This document shows, piece after piece, positions 1 to 11,247 of a stretch of 39,373 nucleotides of DNA; the first letter of the stretch is position 1; the number at the start of each line of letters is the position of its first letter. The notes under the pieces are model-generated. The model was not told the DNA's origin, did no database searches, and worked only from the letters and a program-made list of their open reading frames with translations. The translations under genes and the position numbers were made by a program. Source of the stretch: an uncultured Collinsella sp. (lineage in GTDB: Bacteria; Actinomycetota; Coriobacteriia; Coriobacteriales; Coriobacteriaceae); contig CAKUGT010000015.1 in NCBI GenBank assembly GCA_934654795.1, forward strand, positions 1 to 39,373, given 5' to 3'.

Positions 1-838
1 CGTGGGCATGCGCGTACTCCGTCACGTCCAAGCCAATAATACGTTCGAACGAACGACCCGAAACCATAACATCGTCGCGCACAAATAGGCGAATCTCGGC
101 GGAAGAAATCTCGATCACCGCACGCGCCTCACCAAAGCGGTCCAAGTTGATCCGCACGCGATTCCTGCTGCTTTCGGGCATTTGCATGCTGAGTTTGCGA
201 AGGCCATTCCACGTGCCACTCATATCGCCCAGGTCGGTGGGCATGTGAAGCTCCACGAGGTTCTTGCGCATGCAGCGGTTCATGAGCAACGGACGGCCCT
301 TCGAATCCAGATACAGAATGCCCACGGGAATCACGTTGATAGTCTCGATCGTCGAGAACGCCGTGATGTCCTCCTGGCGGATGCGCACATCCATCAAAAG
401 CGCCGCGATGGAGCGGAATAGGAAGAACGCGCCCTCCGCGATAAGGACCGCGGTCCATGCCGGGCCCATGGCATAAACCACTGGCGGCGTCACGGCGGCA
501 ACGAGCAGCAGTTCGGCCAACATAACGGGGCGACGATAGTGCACCATAAGCACCGCGCCGTAGAAAAAGATCGCAGCGTTGAGCCATAGCAGCGCGCCAG
601 CCGCCTCGGCGGCGACGTGAGGCGGCGCCACCAAATATGAGCCAGACAACGCGAACAAGATGACGGCCGAGATAATCAAGTGCAGCACAAGGCTCGCCTC
701 GTAGGCACAAATCACTTTGCGGTTGTAGGACGAGCGGCGCGATGCGATGAGCGGAACGTGAATGGTCTGCAGGCACGCCGCCAGAGCAAAGGCGATATCG
801 AGCGCAACGATTTGGGGAAGGATAAGCGGAATCTGCAT
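1..838 (-). CDS. membrane sensor protein with PAS-like domain (partial, runs off left edge)
   Basis: The first 279 codons are visible, read from ATG at 838-836 without a stop to base 2; the C-terminus lies outside the window. The start follows the stop of the upstream sensor by two bases, so the pair is probably co-translated. About residues 1-150 form five or six hydrophobic helices. They are followed by a PAS-like stretch (about 160-279) with the pattern IPVGILYLDSKGRPLLMN and ending GLDVTEYAHAH, as in PAS domains that precede a kinase core. The likely role is signal sensing at the membrane, perhaps as a histidine kinase whose catalytic part is not seen. A 239-residue ORF in another frame (129-848) is a shadow of this gene: its composition is Arg/Gly/His-rich and it has no recognisable fold. 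Confidence 0.7.
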   Translation of the reverse strand, partial: MQIPLILPQIVALDIAFALAACLQTIHVPLIASRRSSYNRKVICAYEASLVLHLIISAVILFALSGSYLVAPPHVAAEAAGALLWLNAAIFFYGAVLMVHYRRPVMLAELLLVAAVTPPVVYAMGPAWTAVLIAEGAFFLFRSIAALLMDVRIRQEDITAFSTIETINVIPVGILYLDSKGRPLLMNRCMRKNLVELHMPTDLGDMSGTWNGLRKLSMQMPESSRNRVRINLDRFGEARAVIEISSAEIRLFVRDDVMVSGRSFERIIGLDVTEYAHAH

Positions 839-840
839 CG

Positions 841-2724
841 TCACTCACCTGCCCGCGGCATCAATACGATCATGCGCAGCTGACCGGGCTCGCCCTCAAG
901 GCGATATGCCACGTTGCGCCCCTGCAGCGCGCTTTCGAGTTCGTGGGCAGCCGGCGTCTGCGACAAGTCCTCCTCGTCATTGGAGAAGAGCGTGGCGCGC
1001 AGCTCCACACTGCACGAATCGTGGTCGCTCAGGTGATACATGAGCGCCGGATGGTCGGTGGTGTAAGCGAAGGACGCAAAATCGTACACGCAGTCGTACA
1101 GCGCGCTCACCGCACTGGCATGCATGGGGCGCCGTATGGCAATAATCGAGGCGCAGTCGACATCGATGGTGCGCAGATCGCTTGCCATCTCGTTGGCGAT
1201 CAGCTGGATACGGTCGCGGTCAAAACCGCTCTCCCCGTGCTGCGCCAGCGTGAGCGAGCCTTTGCGCTTGCAATAGGCGACAAACATCTTGGCACACTGC
1301 AGCATGCGGTACCGCTCGTGCGAGGATGCCTCATCGGTTAACGGCGGCAGCGAGCTCAGCAAGCCATACATCTCGCCAAGTGCGCGGGCAAGTGCCTGGT
1401 CAACGTCTTTGACCAACAAGGCCTCGGCCTCTTGATCTGCCAGATGCGCTTTAAGGTCGTAGTCGGCCGTGAGCAGTTCGTTTTGGCGCTGCAGTTCCAT
1501 ACGCCGATGCGCCAGCTCGCGGTTGAGTTCGTTGACCTCCGATACGTCTTGAGCAAGCAGGGCCGACCCGCCCAACAGTGGAAAGGAGCGATACATCACA
1601 TCGGGATTGGAAACGACGGCAAAGGCGTGGGAGTGTCCGAGTTCTTGAGCGCGCAGCTCCTCGCGCACGCCCGCCGGAATCGGCTTTGATACCGGCGTGG
1701 CATAAACTTCCTGCAGGTCGCGCGTTAGGACCTTAAGGTCGAGCGGCAGGGTATCGAAGATGCCGGCGATGTCGTGATACGACGGAATGACGCCGCAATC
1801 GAGGCAAATCTCGAGCGTCACCACGCACAGCACGCAGTAGACGAGCGAAAAGTTGAGCTTCCATGCCCACGGCACGCGCAGGGCATACGAGATGGCAAAG
1901 AACGCGCCGCCCAGCAGCACGAGTGCCGCCGTGCCCGAAAAGCGCTGAATGCGGAAAGATGCAGACCGACCCACCAAAATGAAAAAGGCGACAAAGTTAA
2001 AGGCCGTCCATATGAGCACAGCGAAATAGCCCCAGCCGTACGTGTAGTCGTTGCTCCAGGTGTCACTTGAGCGATCGAAATGAAAGACCTGCTGGTGAAA
2101 ATCGTTGGTGAGCACAAACCCAATGAGCAGGATGGCCGCGACCCACAAGGCCGTACGATAGCGGCGGCCCGCACGATGTTGCTCCAGGCCAGCAAGGCGC
2201 AGGCCGCAGAGCTGATAGAGCAGCGGAACGAGCGTCATGGGCACGTAGTACAGGTACCACAAGATCGTGGCATAGAACGGCGTGAACGACTTGTACTTGA
2301 GGATGACCTCGATCATCCACAGGGCGCAGATAGTGGCAACGGCAACGAGGCGCCGGCGCAAAACGTAATCCAAACAGCGCAGGTAAACCAACACGCCCCA
2401 GATTGAAAAGGCGATCGCAGCGACAAGCAGCGGAATCGAGCTCGAATGGATAAGCCCGTCCACCACCTCTTTGGACACCTCGCTATAGGCAGGCACGGTG
2501 TTGGATAGCTTGGGGTCGAAGGCGAATAACGCAGGCAAGACCGCCAAAAGCAGAAGAAATAGTGCGGTTATGACGCCGGCAATGACGAAGGCGCGGCGAC
2601 GGTACACCAGGTGCGTTATGCCAACGAGGAATCGCGGCATGGCGAAGAGCCTGCCGCCCCTGGGATCCGCCACCGGCGCGGATCGGGCGGCCGTGTGGCC
2701 GATATGTCGCTCACGGGTACCCAT
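841..2724 (-). CDS. 7TM sensor protein with PAS-like and degenerate kinase-like C-terminus
   Basis: A 627-residue protein if started at 2724; an in-frame ATG at 2640 is an alternative, and the longest ORF (from 2805) adds an unlikely N-terminus. About eight hydrophobic segments fill residues 35-320. The motif LTNDFHQQVF sits in the middle and resembles the histidine-kinase N-terminal 7TM sensor family. A PAS-like region (about 325-405) and a coiled-coil stretch rich in Glu, Leu and Gln follow. The C-terminal 200 residues occupy the place of a kinase core, but I cannot find a clear H-box or the N and G boxes of the ATPase domain. It may be a degenerate or non-canonical kinase working with the second membrane sensor encoded two bases downstream. 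No response regulator is visible, but the left edge is cut. Confidence 0.75.
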   Translation of the reverse strand: MGTRERHIGHTAARSAPVADPRGGRLFAMPRFLVGITHLVYRRRAFVIAGVITALFLLLLAVLPALFAFDPKLSNTVPAYSEVSKEVVDGLIHSSSIPLLVAAIAFSIWGVLVYLRCLDYVLRRRLVAVATICALWMIEVILKYKSFTPFYATILWYLYYVPMTLVPLLYQLCGLRLAGLEQHRAGRRYRTALWVAAILLIGFVLTNDFHQQVFHFDRSSDTWSNDYTYGWGYFAVLIWTAFNFVAFFILVGRSASFRIQRFSGTAALVLLGGAFFAISYALRVPWAWKLNFSLVYCVLCVVTLEICLDCGVIPSYHDIAGIFDTLPLDLKVLTRDLQEVYATPVSKPIPAGVREELRAQELGHSHAFAVVSNPDVMYRSFPLLGGSALLAQDVSEVNELNRELAHRRMELQRQNELLTADYDLKAHLADQEAEALLVKDVDQALARALGEMYGLLSSLPPLTDEASSHERYRMLQCAKMFVAYCKRKGSLTLAQHGESGFDRDRIQLIANEMASDLRTIDVDCASIIAIRRPMHASAVSALYDCVYDFASFAYTTDHPALMYHLSDHDSCSVELRATLFSNDEEDLSQTPAAHELESALQGRNVAYRLEGEPGQLRMIVLMPRAGE

Positions 2725-2790
2725 AGTGCTTTTAGTGTACCGACAGGCAGGCTCAAAAAACGGGCCGCATGTCCCAAAATCCGCCGACGG

Positions 2791-2831
2791 CAAGGCGCCC
2801 GGCAAGCATTAACTGCTCGCCGGGCGCCTTG
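2791..2831 (-). terminator. terminator hairpin after GH1 gene
   Basis: Arms at 2792-2806 and 2815-2830 pair almost perfectly (AAGGCGCCCGGC against GCCGGGCGCCTT) around a short loop. The hairpin lies 36 bases past the stop of the GH1 gene read on the minus strand. No long T-run follows, so it may act as a strong stem or a bidirectional 3' end rather than a textbook intrinsic terminator. Confidence 0.6.
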
Positions 2832-2866
2832 ATCAGGAGACTCTGAAGTCGAGTGTCTCAGCTTCC

Positions 2867-4300
<1,434 letters not shown>

Positions 4301-4314
4301 TCAATCCTTTCACA

Positions 4315-4352
4315 CGCTGTTTGTCGTGATTTCAGTATCCCCGCAAACAGCG
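4315..4352. promoter_or_regulatory. inverted repeat upstream of GH1 gene, candidate operator
   Basis: CGCTGTTTG (4315-4323) and CAAACAGCG (4344-4352) form a perfect 9-bp inverted repeat with a 20-base spacer, starting 18 bases upstream of the GH1 start codon at 4297. Its position suggests an operator or leader structure. The binding protein is unknown, and the repeat does not match the TTTCA-N5-TGAAA dyad near the RpiR gene. Confidence 0.35.
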
Positions 4353-4445
4353 CGCCGCTCAACGGCAACGGCGCAGGTCGACACTTCTTTTCGTGCGCAG
4401 ACGCCCGGCAGCTGCCCCGTCTGACACTTTTTGATACCCGCCCGC

Positions 4446-4632
4446 CCAACCACCACAAAGTGGACAGGCACCTTTGTGGTGGTTGGGGGCGGTTTGTCTC
4501 GATCTGTAACAGGTAGGTCGCCAAAACCGGTCCTGGTGTTACAGATCGAGATTTTCGGGCGGGCCCCTACAGTTTGTCTAAATCTGTAACAGGTAGAGAC
4601 GATTTAGCCCGCTAGATGTTACAGATCGAGAC
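4446..4632. repeat. composite palindromic repeat, copy 1 (three hairpins)
   Basis: This fills much of the 411-base gap between the ROK gene and the GH1 gene. Hairpin a has 15-bp arms at 4446-4460 and 4472-4486 (core CCACCACAAAG/CTTTGTGGTGG). Hairpin b has perfect 15-bp arms at 4497-4511 and 4537-4551 (TCTCGATCTGTAACA). Hairpin c has 16-base arms with two mismatches at 4576-4591 and 4617-4632. The same three-hairpin arrangement recurs at 14405-14584; the last 63 bases (4570-4632) are identical to 14522-14584. It is non-coding. A REP/BIME-like or non-autonomous mobile element is likely. Confidence 0.8.
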
Positions 4633-4708
4633 GGAAGATACTAGTCGCAGGTGATGTCGAGATTTTTGTTTAGGACAGGAGGCCACGAGTCGGGCCACCA
4701 GCCGCCAA

Positions 4709-5617
4709 TCAATCGCACTCGCCAAGCGAGCGGCGCAGCGTGCGCACAGCGCCAAGCAAATTGGCATCGTTGCCGTTCTGTGCTGGCTTGATGCAGGGCC
4801 TCGGTATGATGGGAAGAACGTGAGCCTGATCCATCATGCGCTCAAATGCCTCAAACAGCTCGGGACGGGCGCTGATTCCGCCGCCGACCACGATGACCTC
4901 AGGGTCGATGACCGACTGCAACCCCATCAGCATGTTGTCGAAGACCAACGCGTATGCATCCAGACCGCGACGAGCGTCCTCATCCCCCTCTTCAATCCAA
5001 GAGAAAATCCGATATCCGTCGATATCATCGGTCGGATCAATCCCCTTCGCCGCACACACCTGGTCTCGGAGCGCCCGCCAGCTGGTGACATCACCGTACA
5101 CCGACCCAAAGGTCACGGGCTTGCGCACATCGTTGCTCACAAAGCACACGGTGCCGGCGAGATTGTGCGCGCCTCGCAAGATGTGACCGTCAACAACGAT
5201 GGCACCGCCGAGACCCGTACCGATCACCACCATCAACCCCAGGGAGACCCCCTTCAGCGCGCCGACGGCATATTCTCCCAGTGCCGCGCACATCGCATCG
5301 TTCTCGATGGTTACGGGAAGCCCCGTGCTCTCGCGCAAGATGCGACCGAGCGGATATCCGTCCAAACAGTGAAGGGCGCCGCCTCCCCCAACCACGCCAT
5401 CGGAATCGCCTTCGGAAAAGACTCCGGGCATACTTATTCCCACACCCCTCACCCGGGCGCGATGGGGCTCGATCACCGAGCGGAACGTTTCGATAACCTG
5501 GTCGGCGGGCGAGGTACATGTTGGGATACTTCCGTGCTCCTCAATGTGGTAGTCGGCGTTCACCACCGCCCATTTCACCTGAGTGCCGCCCGCATCTATA
5601 CCGAAATAGCAGTCCAT
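4709..5617 (-). CDS. ROK-family sugar kinase
   Basis: A 302-residue ROK kinase. It begins with the ATP-binding phosphate-1 motif FGIDAGGTQVKW, has the catalytic Asn106-Asp107 in IENDAMCAALGE, and a second glycine-rich ATP motif GTGLGGAIV. The EIGH/zinc-finger (CxCGxxGC) block of classical ROK glucokinases is absent; the aligned stretch reads LAGTVCFVSND. This suggests a diverged subgroup such as beta-glucoside kinases. The ATG at 5617 has an AGGGG ribosome site and lies 24 bases after the GH1 stop. It is the last gene of the chbG-PTS-GH1 operon. It probably phosphorylates the free hexose (glucose or an amino sugar) left when the 6-phospho-glycosidase cleaves a PTS-imported disaccharide phosphate. 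Confidence 0.88.
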   Translation of the reverse strand: MDCYFGIDAGGTQVKWAVVNADYHIEEHGSIPTCTSPADQVIETFRSVIEPHRARVRGVGISMPGVFSEGDSDGVVGGGGALHCLDGYPLGRILRESTGLPVTIENDAMCAALGEYAVGALKGVSLGLMVVIGTGLGGAIVVDGHILRGAHNLAGTVCFVSNDVRKPVTFGSVYGDVTSWRALRDQVCAAKGIDPTDDIDGYRIFSWIEEGDEDARRGLDAYALVFDNMLMGLQSVIDPEVIVVGGGISARPELFEAFERMMDQAHVLPIIPRPCIKPAQNGNDANLLGAVRTLRRSLGECD

Positions 5618-5641
5618 AATCTTATCCCCTGTCCCATAGGG

Positions 5642-7210
<1,569 letters not shown>

Positions 7211-7214
7211 TCAG

Positions 7215-7556
7215 TTAGGCGCTTGCACCCATGCGTTGATAGACCGTGATGAAGCGCTCGGCAAGGATACGGAAGCCCTCAGCGCTCATGAGCTGATCCT
7301 CCGCATGCAGCAAGATGATGCGAAACGGCAGCTCCTCGCCGCTGGCCTCTTGCTGAAGCAGTTTCATGTGAGCGTCGTGGCCTGCGTTGAACACCACGTT
7401 GCCCTCGTCGATAAGTTTCCGGGCGGCCTCAAAATCACCATTCTCGGCACAGGTTATCGCTTCGAGGTAGCAGCTGCGCGCGCTCCCCACCTGAGCGACG
7501 ATAGAGAAGCACGTCATTTCAAACTGATCGATCGCTTCTTGTTTGATCTCTGACAT
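7215..7556 (-). CDS. PTS lactose/cellobiose-family IIA component
   Basis: A 113-residue all-helical PTS IIA of the Lac family. It accepts phosphate from HPr on a histidine and passes it to IIB. The active-site motif is LLHAEDQLM with His84, and Asp87 is the conserved metal-binding aspartate of the trimer. The start is two bases after the IIB stop, and the ribosome site lies inside the end of IIB (GGGGG), so the genes are translationally coupled. It resembles the IIA at 27249-27566 but is clearly a separate paralogue. Confidence 0.95.
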   Translation of the reverse strand: MSEIKQEAIDQFEMTCFSIVAQVGSARSCYLEAITCAENGDFEAARKLIDEGNVVFNAGHDAHMKLLQQEASGEELPFRIILLHAEDQLMSAEGFRILAERFITVYQRMGASA

Positions 7557-7558
7557 GG

Positions 7559-7855
7559 CTATGCCCCCAGCAACTTTCGAGCCTGTTTGAGCACGGCCTC
7601 GCCGTTCATTGTCCCATACGCTGTCATATCAATCGGCTCCACCGGACAGTTCACTTGATTCTTCACCTTGTTGAGTTCAAAGCGAACCTGCGGTCCCAGC
7701 AGGATAACGTCGCTATCCGCATATTCCGCCGCTTGGTTGACAGGGTGCGCCTCGATGGTGCACGCGAAACCGTCTTTTTCAGCCGCCTGTTGCATGCGCC
7801 GTACCAGCATGCTCGTCGAAGCGCCCGCGGCGCACATAAGTACGATATGTTTCAT
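7559..7855 (-). CDS. PTS lactose/cellobiose-family IIB component
   Basis: A 98-residue IIB. The phosphorylated cysteine is Cys8 in the loop LMCAAGASTSMLV, typical of the Lac/Chb IIB fold, which resembles low-molecular-weight phosphatases. It relays phosphate from the IIA encoded just downstream to sugar bound by the IIC encoded just upstream. Separate IIC, IIB and IIA genes in this order mark a cellobiose/chitobiose-type system. Confidence 0.95.
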   Translation of the reverse strand: MKHIVLMCAAGASTSMLVRRMQQAAEKDGFACTIEAHPVNQAAEYADSDVILLGPQVRFELNKVKNQVNCPVEPIDMTAYGTMNGEAVLKQARKLLGA

Positions 7856-7903
7856 CCTACGCTCCCAACCTCATGGAAAATGATGGTGTGAATATGAAAA
7901 TCC

Positions 7904-9196
7904 CTATGCGGCCGATTCCTCGAGAGCGGCCTGCTCCTCTCGCAACGCCTGGCGATCAGCCATAAGGGTGAAGGGGGTATACATGAGCACCGACACCGCC
8001 AAAACCGCAACCGAGATCACCAGGCACCCGATGCCGCCCTGCATGAATGCGATGACCGGCTGGGGAAGCACCCAGGGAAGCTGAATCGTGGGATTGAACG
8101 CAGCCCCAAGACCGAGGGCGTAAAGCGCCTGGACCACGATGGCGCAGACCGGGATGTTCAGCACGAACGGGATGAAGTACGCGGGATTCAGCACGACCGG
8201 CAGACCGAACATGAGCGGCTCGGAGATATTGAAAAGCGACGGAACAAGCGCGATGCCGCGAATCGCCTTGAAGCGCTCGGACTTGGTGAAGAGCAGCGAG
8301 ATGCTGATGCCCAGGGCGTTAGCCTGGCCACCGATGGCGGTGCCGAGCGCGACGACGGCCCAAGCGCCATAGGGCAGTGCCTGGCCCGCGATGATGGCCT
8401 CGGCGTTAGCAGCGCTGCAAGCCATGATTACCGGAGCGTAGAAGTTGAGCATCACGTTGGGGTGGACACCGAAGAACCAGAAGATCGACTGCAGCGAGCA
8501 CACGATGATATATGCCAAAGGAGAGGCACCGACCATCGTGACCGGCGTGCCGATCAAGGTGTTGATCATATCGAACAGGTTGCCCCACGGGGTGAAAGAA
8601 AGACCCCACTTGGCGAACCACACCGCAGTGAATAGCACGATGGCGGCAAACATCGGCGACAGCGAGTCTGCAACCATGGGCGGAACCATATCGGGGAGCT
8701 TGATTTCAAGCTTGCTCATCAAAATGGCTGTCACCTTCGGCACGATCAGGCCAAGCAGAATGGCGACGAAGATGCCGTTCGATCCCATGTACGACGTGTT
8801 GATGAAACTCGCCATGGGAATATCCTCGAACGATTGCTGCGGCATGAATGCCAAAAACACCGCGCCGCTCACGATGCCACCGGTATAACCGCTAAGGCCG
8901 CATACCTTACCCCACCTCAAACCGATGAAGAAGGAGATGTATATACCCATCATGTTCATGGTAACGGTGAGGATGGAGTTGCCGGTCGCCATGAGACCGC
9001 TCGAAACCACCCAATCGGAGAACCCCGGAATGGGGAAGTTGATGAGAATCGCGATAACACAGACGCCAAGGGTCATGGGCAGCGTGCACATCATGCCGCC
9101 CATGAGGGCGTCGAGCATCTTGCTGTCAGCAACCTTGCTTGCCACAGGTGCGATTGTCTTATCCATTATGTTTTGGATCTTGTCGAATACCGACAT
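7904..9196 (-). CDS. PTS lactose/cellobiose-family IIC permease
   Basis: A 430-residue membrane permease with about ten hydrophobic segments. It carries the two Lac-family signature sites FFGVHPNVML (about residue 245) and FNISEPLMFGLPVVLNP (about 320-336), which hold the conserved His and Glu of the ChbC-type sugar site. It imports a beta-linked disaccharide while IIB phosphorylates it at the 6 position. A GGAGC site precedes the ATG at 9196. The neighbouring chbG-like gene upstream suggests an N-acetylated beta-disaccharide such as chitobiose as one possible substrate, but GH1 downstream also fits cellobiose or aryl-glucosides. Confidence 0.94.
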   Translation of the reverse strand: MSVFDKIQNIMDKTIAPVASKVADSKMLDALMGGMMCTLPMTLGVCVIAILINFPIPGFSDWVVSSGLMATGNSILTVTMNMMGIYISFFIGLRWGKVCGLSGYTGGIVSGAVFLAFMPQQSFEDIPMASFINTSYMGSNGIFVAILLGLIVPKVTAILMSKLEIKLPDMVPPMVADSLSPMFAAIVLFTAVWFAKWGLSFTPWGNLFDMINTLIGTPVTMVGASPLAYIIVCSLQSIFWFFGVHPNVMLNFYAPVIMACSAANAEAIIAGQALPYGAWAVVALGTAIGGQANALGISISLLFTKSERFKAIRGIALVPSLFNISEPLMFGLPVVLNPAYFIPFVLNIPVCAIVVQALYALGLGAAFNPTIQLPWVLPQPVIAFMQGGIGCLVISVAVLAVSVLMYTPFTLMADRQALREEQAALEESAA

Positions 9197-9199
9197 ATT

Positions 9200-9268
9200 T
9201 CAGCTCCAATCTTTGCAGTGAACTCTATCGATGCCCGTGTGCGGCATCTTCCCCTCTAGATAGCGCAT
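9200..9268 (-). CDS. possible 22-residue leader ORF before PTS IIC
   Basis: In the 154-base gap between chbG and IIC, an ATG at 9268 follows GAGAGGT and opens a 22-codon frame. Its TGA (9202-9200) lies within the ribosome site of the IIC gene, four bases before its start codon. The placement would allow translational coupling. The spacing between the purine site and ATG is short and the peptide matches no family I know, so it may be chance. Confidence 0.2.
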   Translation of the reverse strand: MRYLEGKMPHTGIDRVHCKDWS

Positions 9269-9350
9269 CCACCTCTCTTCAAAATCACAACGACGTGCTT
9301 CAGGCAGTACGCCATTCAGCGTGAATTGGCGAGATTGCCCCAGCGGACGC

Positions 9351-10118
9351 TTACGTCAGGTCTGCGTACGTCACGAGCCCCACGTCCTGCTCTGCAAGCC
9401 ATGCGGCGACATCAGGGTCGACAAGCATCGCGGCTTCCCGGATGCGGGCCTCGAGCATGGTCGAGTTATCTCGCAAGTACGCGTCGATATAACCTGGGTG
9501 AAACACCATGAGACGGCATATCCCTTCCGGTGTCGTTTCAAGCGCCTCTCGAAGCGCCGCAAAGGGATCCGCTTCATATGACGAGAAATCCTTGGGAACA
9601 TAGGAAAGCACCGGCGTCGAGCGAAAGGTGACTGGCTCGCCCGGAGCACCCATCGCGAAATAGGGCAGGCCGTGACGCTCGGCAACGATCTCAAGGCCGC
9701 GGAAGAACATGGGGCTTGCGACCGCATGTCCCTCGAAGTAATCGGGCTCACGCCCGACGAGCTCAAGGAATCGCCGATACTGCGCCTCGATTTCGATAAT
9801 GACCTCGTCAAGCACCACGAAGTCCTCCCCAGCCCGCGCGGCGGCGCGATATGCTGAGCTCCGCTTGAAATTGCCATCATCGTCAACGATGCTCGAGATG
9901 AGCGAGGAATCGCTGAGGGGCCTACCCGTGCAGATATTGGTGTGCTGACCCAAGCAGAGATCCTTGATTTGCAGGCGCGCCAAACCGCTTTCTGCAAGCG
10001 GCATGTTGGTCATGACGCCCACCGAGCGAATGAGCCCCGCTTGGACCGCGGCCGCTATCCCGCAATTAACACCGTCGCTGTAACCTAAATCGTCGGCGCG
10101 CAGCAATAACCGCTTCAT
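9351..10118 (-). CDS. chbG: ChbG/YdjC-like carbohydrate deacetylase
   Basis: A 255-residue member of the YdjC/ChbG family, which removes an acetyl group from N-acetylated oligosaccharides such as chitobiose 6-phosphate using a divalent metal. Likely metal ligands are Asp9/Asp10 in LRADDLGYS, His59 in LGQHTNIC and His131 in YFEGHAVASP; MVFHPGYIDAYL carries a late conserved His. I chose the ATG at 10118, which has GGAGGAT upstream, over the longer ORF from 10277, whose added N-terminus is non-homologous. It is the first gene of the operon that continues with PTS IIC, IIB, IIA, GH1 and ROK. A paralogue of exactly equal length, interrupted by TGA, lies at 19232-19999. Substrates may be N-acetylated disaccharide phosphates. 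Confidence 0.9.
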   Translation of the reverse strand: MKRLLLRADDLGYSDGVNCGIAAAVQAGLIRSVGVMTNMPLAESGLARLQIKDLCLGQHTNICTGRPLSDSSLISSIVDDDGNFKRSSAYRAAARAGEDFVVLDEVIIEIEAQYRRFLELVGREPDYFEGHAVASPMFFRGLEIVAERHGLPYFAMGAPGEPVTFRSTPVLSYVPKDFSSYEADPFAALREALETTPEGICRLMVFHPGYIDAYLRDNSTMLEARIREAAMLVDPDVAAWLAEQDVGLVTYADLT

Positions 10119-10298
10119 CCGATCCTCCTCAACCGATATCTCGTCGAGCGGCAAAGCAACGAAGCGATGCCCTGTGTAGAGCCGATGCCGTGTTCCGGCG
10201 GGGCGGCAAGCTTCGTCGTCTCTTCTTGCATTAAGATAACGCCGGCTATATCCAAAATCGGTTACATGCTGTGCCACAAGGTTGCGAGATGGCTACGC

Positions 10299-10319
10299 GA
10301 GTTTCATAACGTGAAACTC
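10299..10319. promoter_or_regulatory. RpiR-type operator dyad between chbG operon and rpiR gene
   Basis: GAGTTTCA (10299-10306) and TGAAACTC (10312-10319) form a perfect 8-bp inverted repeat around a 5-base spacer. It lies in the 287-base divergent region between the chbG-PTS operon (minus) and the RpiR gene (plus). A TATAGT at 10345-10350 could be the -10 box of the rpiR promoter; I see no convincing -35. The core TTTCA-N5-TGAAA recurs upstream of the GH1 at 11248-12636. Autoregulation and control of both flanking units by this RpiR is inferred. Confidence 0.6.
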
Positions 10320-10405
10320 CGCAGGAATACCGGCATGTTTGAGCTATAGTTTGGTCAAATGAGGCCCTCTTATTCGGGCCACTGAGCATAAAGGGGACAG
10401 CCATC

Positions 10406-11227
10406 ATGGAAAAATCCATCTCGATGGGATCGGTTGCCGAACGGTTGCTTGACTACATCGACACCGCAATGCAGCACGACACCAACTACGAGATAGCGAC
10501 CACGCTGGTGAAAAACTACAGCAAGCTGAGCGAGCTCTCGATTGGAGAAATCGCCGACATGTGCTTCGTCTCGAAGGCTTCAGTGTCGCGATTCTGCCGG
10601 TTTATGGGTTTCGCTGATTTCAAGGACCTGCGCAACCAGCTTGAACATGACGTCCTCAAAACCGGGTTGTTTCCACATGCCTTTGTAGAACAGCTGTCAA
10701 ACGACACGGAAGGCGCTCTGGCATCCTACCGGGAGGCGATCCTGCTCAATATCGAAACGACCATCTCGGCGGCAAACATCGCGAAACTGCCCGCCATTGT
10801 CGATGATTTGCACGACAGCGGGCATGTCGCGTTCTTCTCCCACCACTTCCTCTGGGACGTGGGCCGCTACTTCCAAAGCAGGCTCACCATCATGAACCGC
10901 CCCATCGAGCTTTACCTCGATTATTCATCGCAGCTCGCCTGCGCGCAATCGCTCACCAAATCCAGCCTCGCCATCATTTGCAGCATAGGGGGAACATACC
11001 CCATTCGTTATCCAGAAATCGTCAACGCACTCGCCGCCTCCGGCTGTCGTCTTCTCGCCATCACACAAAACACCTCAAGCGCCTACTGGAACCATGCCTC
11101 CTGCATACTGAGCTGCGGAGTGACCAACAACATCGACACGGGCAAGTTCGGTGCGCTTGCCGCCATCGACTTGATAGTCATGGAATACCTGAGGCGTTAT
11201 GGAGCCGATTCCGGTACTGGCGAGTAA
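10406..11227 (+). CDS. RpiR/MurR-family transcriptional regulator
   Basis: A 273-residue regulator. An N-terminal RpiR helix-turn-helix (about 5-85) includes LSIGEIADMCFVSKASVSRFCRFMGFADFKDLR. A SIS phosphosugar-binding domain (about 105-265) includes AFFSHHFLWDVGRYFQ, IICSIGGTYP and ALAAIDLIVMEYL. It probably senses a sugar phosphate made by the adjacent PTS and controls the divergent chbG-PTS operon and the convergent GH1. AAGGGGA precedes the ATG. The SIS half is strongly similar to the headless copy at 21342-21983. Confidence 0.93.
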   Translation: MEKSISMGSVAERLLDYIDTAMQHDTNYEIATTLVKNYSKLSELSIGEIADMCFVSKASVSRFCRFMGFADFKDLRNQLEHDVLKTGLFPHAFVEQLSNDTEGALASYREAILLNIETTISAANIAKLPAIVDDLHDSGHVAFFSHHFLWDVGRYFQSRLTIMNRPIELYLDYSSQLACAQSLTKSSLAIICSIGGTYPIRYPEIVNALAASGCRLLAITQNTSSAYWNHASCILSCGVTNNIDTGKFGALAAIDLIVMEYLRRYGADSGTGE

Positions 11228-11230
11228 TCT

Positions 11231-11246
11231 CGTCGGACCACCGACG
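11231..11246. terminator. short hairpin between convergent rpiR and GH1 genes
   Basis: CGTCGG (11231-11236), loop ACCA, CCGACG (11241-11246): a compact 6-bp stem exactly in the 20 bases between the two convergent stop codons. It has no T-run, so it is at best a weak bidirectional terminator. Confidence 0.35.
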
Positions 11247-11247
11247 C

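Noticed and set aside
129..848. 239-codon minus-strand ORF at the left edge
   Set aside because: It is a shifted-frame shadow of the partial membrane sensor that reads from 838 to the window edge; its sequence is Arg/Gly/His-rich without a fold, whereas the other frame shows clear membrane helices and a PAS-like region.
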